In this document: positions 21,240-25,041 of the stretch, piece after piece
Numbering within the stretch: position 1 is the first letter of the stretch
Layout of the letters: every line of letters begins with the position of its first letter
Source: Actinomycetota bacterium
GTDB taxonomy: Bacteria > Actinomycetota > AC-67
NCBI GenBank assembly: GCA_041658565.1
Contig: JBAZZY010000036.1
Location: forward strand, 1-25,041
DNA length: 25,041 bases
Reading direction: 5' to 3'
Made by a program: the position numbers and the translations under genes
Notes under the pieces: model-generated
Database searches by the model: none
What the model saw: only the letters and a program-made list of their open reading frames with translations
What the model was told of the DNA's origin: nothing

Positions 21240-21413
21240 TCCGTCTACCGGTGGAGAAGGGCGAGGAAGGCTTCGAAGTGGTTGCACATTACGCCGTTGT
21301 GGGTGGGTTTCAAGTACGGGAGAATCGGGAATTGCGTCGCGAATCTCCTTCGCTTTCCTCACTCCGATAGGCTTCGAGCGCATCGACGTGGTGTCGGCGA
21401 GCAGGAGATCCGA

Positions 21414-24400
21414 ATGCGCAACAGTGGTTACTTCCGTACTCCAACCGTGACCGGAGGCGAGGTTGCCTTCGTCAGCGAGGACGACATCTGGTCGGTTCCC
21501 TTAACCGGCGGTACTGCGCGACGCTTGACCGCGGGGCTCGGCCCGACTGTGCGTCCGGCTTTCTCGCCGGACGGTTCGCTGATCGCGTTCACCAGCCTCG
21601 AAGAGCATCACCCCGAGGTGTACGTGATGCCTGCTGCGGGCGGACAGCCCGTGCGCTTGACGTTTCTGGGCGTTGCGTCCACCGTCGTTGGGTGGACGCC
21701 GGACGCAGAGATCGCGTTCCGCAGCGACACCGGTCAGCCGTTTGCGATGCGCCGGATGGAGTTGTTCTCGATTGCGCCCGGAGGCGGAGAGCCGAAACGT
21801 CTTCCCTTGGGAGAGGCGCACGCGATCGCCTACGGCCCCAACGGCGCCGTGCTGCTCGGTCGTAACACGCTGGATCCCGCGCGCTGGAAGCGCTATCGCG
21901 GCGGAACCGCCGGGCGGCTGTGGATCGACGCGCGCGGCACGGGGAGCTTCCGCAGGCTTCTGCCCGGTCTGAACGGGAACTTCGGAAGCCCGATGTGGAT
22001 CGGCGCGCGCGTGTACTTCTTGTCGGACCACGAGGGAATCGGAAACGTCTACTCCTGCCGGCCCGACGGCCGAGATATGCAGCGCCACACAGACCACGAC
22101 GAGTACTACGCGCGCTTTGCCTCGACCGACGGACGCACGATCGTCTACCAGCATGCGGCAGAACTGTGGCGGCTGGACGCTGCGTCCGGTGAGGCCGCGC
22201 GCATCGAGGTCGATTTCCCGAGCCCGCGCGCGCAACGCAATCGCAAATTCGTCGATTCCGAACGTTTCTTGCAGGGGTATCAAGTTCATCCCGCCGGGCA
22301 CTCGCTTGCGGTCGAGGCGCGCGGGAAGCTCTTCGCGATGCCGCTGTGGGAAGGCGCGGTTCGCGAGTACGGTGAGTCGGCGGGTGTGCGATATCGCGCG
22401 GGGCAATGGCTCGCCGACGGTGAACGTCTCGTTGTAGTGAGCGACGCCGGAGGCGTGGAAGGAATCGAAGTGCACGGACCGGCGGGCGCGCGCGCGCGCC
22501 TCGACGGTCTGGACCTCGGCCGAGTCGAGGAGATGGCGGCGAGTCCATCCAAGAACGTGGTCGCGTTGTCGAACCATCGGCTCGAGTTGATGCTCGTGGA
22601 CATCGACGCCAAGAGCGTGGTGATCCTTGACCGGAGTGAGTTCGAGCAAATCCATCACCTTGTTTGGTCGCCCTGCGGTGACTGGCTGGCCTACTCGTGC
22701 TCCACGACGCCGCGAACGCGTTCGATCAGACTTTGCAACATTGCTGCGGGCACTGTGCATGACGTGACCGCGCCGGAGTTCCGCGACTTCGCTCCGTCGT
22801 TCGATCCCGACGGTCGCTTTCTTGCGTTCTTGTCCTTGCGGACCTTCGACCCCGTATTCGATGCGCATTTCTTCGATCTGGGGTTCCCACGCGGCGCGCG
22901 CCCGTACTTGGTCACGCTGCGTTCCGATGTCGTCTCGCCGTTCGTTTCGGAGCCCAAGGGCTTCGGTGAAGACAAGAACGGCAATGGCAAGAAGAATGAC
23001 GCGAAGAAGAAGGGCGCCAAGACCTCCGAGCCGCTGAAGGTGGATCTGGAAGGGATCGGCGCGCGCATCTTGGCGTTTCCGGTTCCCGAGGGCCGTTATG
23101 GCCAAATCGCGTGCATCAAGGGCAAAGTTCTTTGGACGGAGTTCGGTTCGCCGGGAACGCTCGGCGTGGATTGGAAGGCCGGCGACACCCCGCGCGGGTC
23201 GCTCACAGCGTGGGAGTTCGCGACGCAGAAGGCCGACAAACTGGCCGACGGTGTGTCGGACTTCGTGGTTGCGTCAGACGGCGCGACGTTGGTTTACCGG
23301 TCCGGAACGCGGTTGCGCGCGCTCAAGGCCGGCGAGCATCCGAACGACGACGCCGAGCAAGATCCACCGAGCCGTGCCAACGGCTGGATCGATCTCGCCC
23401 GAGTTCGCATCTCTGTCGATCCCGGTGCCGAGTGGCGTCAGATGTTCTCTGAAGCCTGGCGCCTTCAGCGCGATAACTTCTGGAACGAGCGCATGTCCGG
23501 CGTCGACTGGCCGCGCGTGTTTGAGCGCTACCTGCCGCTGGTGGACAAGGTCGCGACGCGGCTTGAGTTCTCGGATCTCATCTGGGAGATGCAAGGCGAA
23601 CTCGGGACATCGCACGCCTACGAGATGTTCGGCGATTACCGGCGGCCTCCGGCGTACGCGATGGGCTACCTCGGTGCGGATCTTCGCCTTGACGAGAAGA
23701 ACCGCTGGCGCATTGATCGGATCTTGCGGGGCGATTCGTGGGACGAGGCGCGCTGCTCGCCGCTGGCCGCTCCGGGTCTGGACGTCGGCGAGGGGGCGAC
23801 GCTGCTGGCGATCAACGGGCGCGCGCTGGATGCTTCGACGCCGCCCGGTGCGCTGCTGGTGCACCAGGCCGGACAACGCGTGGAACTTACCGTCGGCGAC
23901 GCGGCGGGACGCAAGCCGCGCACCGTCGTCGTCAAGACCCTTCGCGACGAAGTGCCGTTGCGGTATCGCGAGTGGGTCGAGCGCAACCGCGCGCACGTGC
24001 ACGAAGCGAGCGGCGGCCGCGTTGGGTACGTGCACATCCCGAACATGGGCCCGCTCGGCTTCTCTGAGTTCCACCGTTACTACTTCAGCGAAGTCGAGCG
24101 CGACGCGCTGATCGTTGACGTGCGGTTCAACGGCGGCGGGAACGTCTCGCCGCTTATCCTCGAAAAACTTGCGCGCAAGCGGCTCGGCTACGACGTCAAG
24201 CGCTGGGGCGTCCCCGAGCCGTACCCGCAGGACACCTTGCTCGGTCCGATGGTGTGCTTGACCAACGAGCACGCGGGATCCGACGGCGACATCTTCAGCC
24301 ACTGCTTCAAGCTGATGAAGCTTGGTCCGTTGGTGGGCACGCGCACTTGGGGCGGTGTTGTGGGGATCTGGCCGCGACACGATCTGGTCGACGGCGGGTT

Positions 24401-24641
24401 CACGACTCAGCCGGAGTTCTCGTTCTGGTTCGTCGATGTGGGCTGGAGTGTGGAGAACTATGGAACCGATCCGGACCACGAAGTCGACATCGCACCGCAG
24501 GATCACGCGGCGGGGCGCGATCCGCAGATGCAAAAGGCGCTGGATCTGATCGCGAAGGAACTCAAGCGGACCAAACCACGCGTCCCGAAGTTCCCGAAGG
24601 GACCTTCGCTCGCGCTTCCCAAGCTGCCTCCGCGCTCGTAG
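21414..24641 (+). CDS. Tricorn-type S41 protease
   Basis: The 1075-residue product matches tricorn protease in length and plan: N-terminal beta-propellers (repeated AFSPDGSLIAF-like blades, about 1-510), a Lys-rich linker (about 518-541, KKNDAKKKGAK), the C1 domain, a PDZ-like region (around 780-845) and the S41 C2 domain. Catalytic residues can be placed as His734 (LGTSHAYE), Ser956 and Asp957 (EHAGSDGD) and Glu1014 (WSVENYG), matching tricorn H746, S965, D966 and E1023 as I recall. It cuts peptides from the proteasome or other proteases in the cytosol. The ATG at 21414 is chosen for GCAGGAG 6 bp upstream; no signal peptide is seen. Confidence 0.92.
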   Translation: MRNSGYFRTPTVTGGEVAFVSEDDIWSVPLTGGTARRLTAGLGPTVRPAFSPDGSLIAFTSLEEHHPEVYVMPAAGGQPVRLTFLGVASTVVGWTPDAEIAFRSDTGQPFAMRRMELFSIAPGGGEPKRLPLGEAHAIAYGPNGAVLLGRNTLDPARWKRYRGGTAGRLWIDARGTGSFRRLLPGLNGNFGSPMWIGARVYFLSDHEGIGNVYSCRPDGRDMQRHTDHDEYYARFASTDGRTIVYQHAAELWRLDAASGEAARIEVDFPSPRAQRNRKFVDSERFLQGYQVHPAGHSLAVEARGKLFAMPLWEGAVREYGESAGVRYRAGQWLADGERLVVVSDAGGVEGIEVHGPAGARARLDGLDLGRVEEMAASPSKNVVALSNHRLELMLVDIDAKSVVILDRSEFEQIHHLVWSPCGDWLAYSCSTTPRTRSIRLCNIAAGTVHDVTAPEFRDFAPSFDPDGRFLAFLSLRTFDPVFDAHFFDLGFPRGARPYLVTLRSDVVSPFVSEPKGFGEDKNGNGKKNDAKKKGAKTSEPLKVDLEGIGARILAFPVPEGRYGQIACIKGKVLWTEFGSPGTLGVDWKAGDTPRGSLTAWEFATQKADKLADGVSDFVVASDGATLVYRSGTRLRALKAGEHPNDDAEQDPPSRANGWIDLARVRISVDPGAEWRQMFSEAWRLQRDNFWNERMSGVDWPRVFERYLPLVDKVATRLEFSDLIWEMQGELGTSHAYEMFGDYRRPPAYAMGYLGADLRLDEKNRWRIDRILRGDSWDEARCSPLAAPGLDVGEGATLLAINGRALDASTPPGALLVHQAGQRVELTVGDAAGRKPRTVVVKTLRDEVPLRYREWVERNRAHVHEASGGRVGYVHIPNMGPLGFSEFHRYYFSEVERDALIVDVRFNGGGNVSPLILEKLARKRLGYDVKRWGVPEPYPQDTLLGPMVCLTNEHAGSDGDIFSHCFKLMKLGPLVGTRTWGGVVGIWPRHDLVDGGFTTQPEFSFWFVDVGWSVENYGTDPDHEVDIAPQDHAAGRDPQMQKALDLIAKELKRTKPRVPKFPKGPSLALPKLPPRS

Positions 24642-24713
24642 CGGATCGGCTCGATCGACCCGAGTCGGTCGCGGCGGCTGGCGCGCGCCCGGTGTGGCCC
24701 TACGATCGCGACA
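24642..24713. promoter_or_regulatory. Intergenic gap with a -10 box
   Basis: TACGAT (24701-24706) fits TANNNT and ends 7 bp before the ATG at 24714, suggesting a leaderless transcript. No clear -35 box is seen. Confidence 0.4.
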
Positions 24714-25041
24714 ATGCGCTCGCATTCGGTTCCCGCGACGGCGCGCGGCTCGGTGTCGGTGGAGTTCGCCGCCGTGTTGCCGCTCGTCGCGATTTCGATG
24801 CTGCTGGTTGCTCAGGTCGGCGTGCTCGTCGTGGAGGAGTTGTCGGTCTTGCATGCGGCGCGCGAGGGCGCGCGCGCGGCAGCCATCTACAACGACGATG
24901 CGCGCGCGCGCGATGTGGTGCTGCAGGCGGGAAACCTCGATCCCGAGCGCGCGCGCATCCAGATTGACCCGGCGTGGCGCGACGTGGGCACTTCGGTGCG
25001 CGTGTCGGTCTGGTACCGGCCGGCCGCGGTTCCATTTGCCG
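24714..25041 (+). CDS. TadE-like pilus assembly protein (partial)
   Basis: The first 109 residues are in the window and the gene runs off the end. A short polar start is followed by GSVSVEFAAVLPLVAISMLLV, the prepilin-like hydrophobic helix of TadE/TadG proteins with its Glu, then LSVLHAAREGARAAA, the usual continuation. These pseudopilins help build Flp/Tad-type pili at the membrane. The rest of a Tad cluster may follow beyond the window. Confidence 0.8.
   Translation, partial: MRSHSVPATARGSVSVEFAAVLPLVAISMLLVAQVGVLVVEELSVLHAAREGARAAAIYNDDARARDVVLQAGNLDPERARIQIDPAWRDVGTSVRVSVWYRPAAVPFA

Noticed and set aside
21501..24854. Long minus-strand frames (534 and 526 codons)
   Set aside because: Both are antisense to the tricorn protease gene, whose catalytic motifs are clear.
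1..25041. CRISPR arrays, tRNA or rRNA genes
   Set aside because: No regularly spaced repeats of CRISPR type and no tRNA-like or rRNA-like sequence were noticed. The attC sites are repeated but lie between genes at gene-sized distances.

Overview
This is GC-rich bacterial chromosomal DNA, most likely from an actinomycete (Actinomycetota). The best evidence is an OmpR-type regulator at 12555-13214 whose C-terminal half reads like actinobacterial GlnR. Many GTG starts, several TANNNT -10 boxes placed just upstream of start codons, an actinobacterial-type tricorn protease and a DUF4395/thioredoxin pair agree with this. I cannot name the genus.

Region 1 (1 to about 6.4 kb) is an accessory block. 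I read it as part of an integron gene-cassette array with no integrase in the window (a CALIN-type cluster). Short genes, all on the + strand, are separated by 60-170 bp sites with attC architecture: RYYYAAC at the left, a GC-rich imperfect hairpin containing CTGAGCCGC, and GTTRRRY at the right. Three sites are strong (1563-1637, 2394-2469, 2865-2937) and several others are degenerate. The cargo includes membrane proteins of unknown function, an aminoglycoside-nucleotidyltransferase-like protein, a GNAT fragment, a DUF433/DUF5615 toxin-antitoxin pair with a frameshifted toxin, an APH-fold phosphotransferase, a SAM methyltransferase and a 3'-truncated chloramphenicol-phosphotransferase-like gene. 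Three cargo genes look cut at an attC boundary, and a tandem repeat resembling an IS481-type end lies between the first two genes.

Region 2 (6.4 to 11.1 kb) is transitional. It holds a small membrane protein, an APH(6)-type kinase, a lipoprotein, an apparent in-frame fusion of an Imm5-like immunity protein with a META-domain lipoprotein, a cation diffusion facilitator, and an orphan gene with an attC-like sequence in front and a 34-bp perfect palindrome over its stop codon. GCGCGC-rich sequence, very common in the rest of the window, begins here.

Region 3 (11.2 to 25.0 kb) looks like core chromosome. A minus-strand glnR-glnA pair with a 4-bp overlap combines nitrogen control with glutamine synthesis. 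Divergent from it are an alpha/beta hydrolase, a CdsA-like membrane protein lacking the catalytic signature, and a DUF2993 lipid-binding protein, probably one envelope-related operon. A well-formed promoter then drives a COG2345-type regulator with three cysteines, a DUF4395 membrane protein with CxxC, and a membrane-anchored thioredoxin, a likely redox module. Two further alpha/beta hydrolases converge. A minus-strand pair encodes an exported protein and an M23-fold protein lacking one zinc-binding histidine. Divergent from these is a full-length tricorn protease, and the window ends inside a TadE-like pilus gene. No tRNA, rRNA or CRISPR array was seen.
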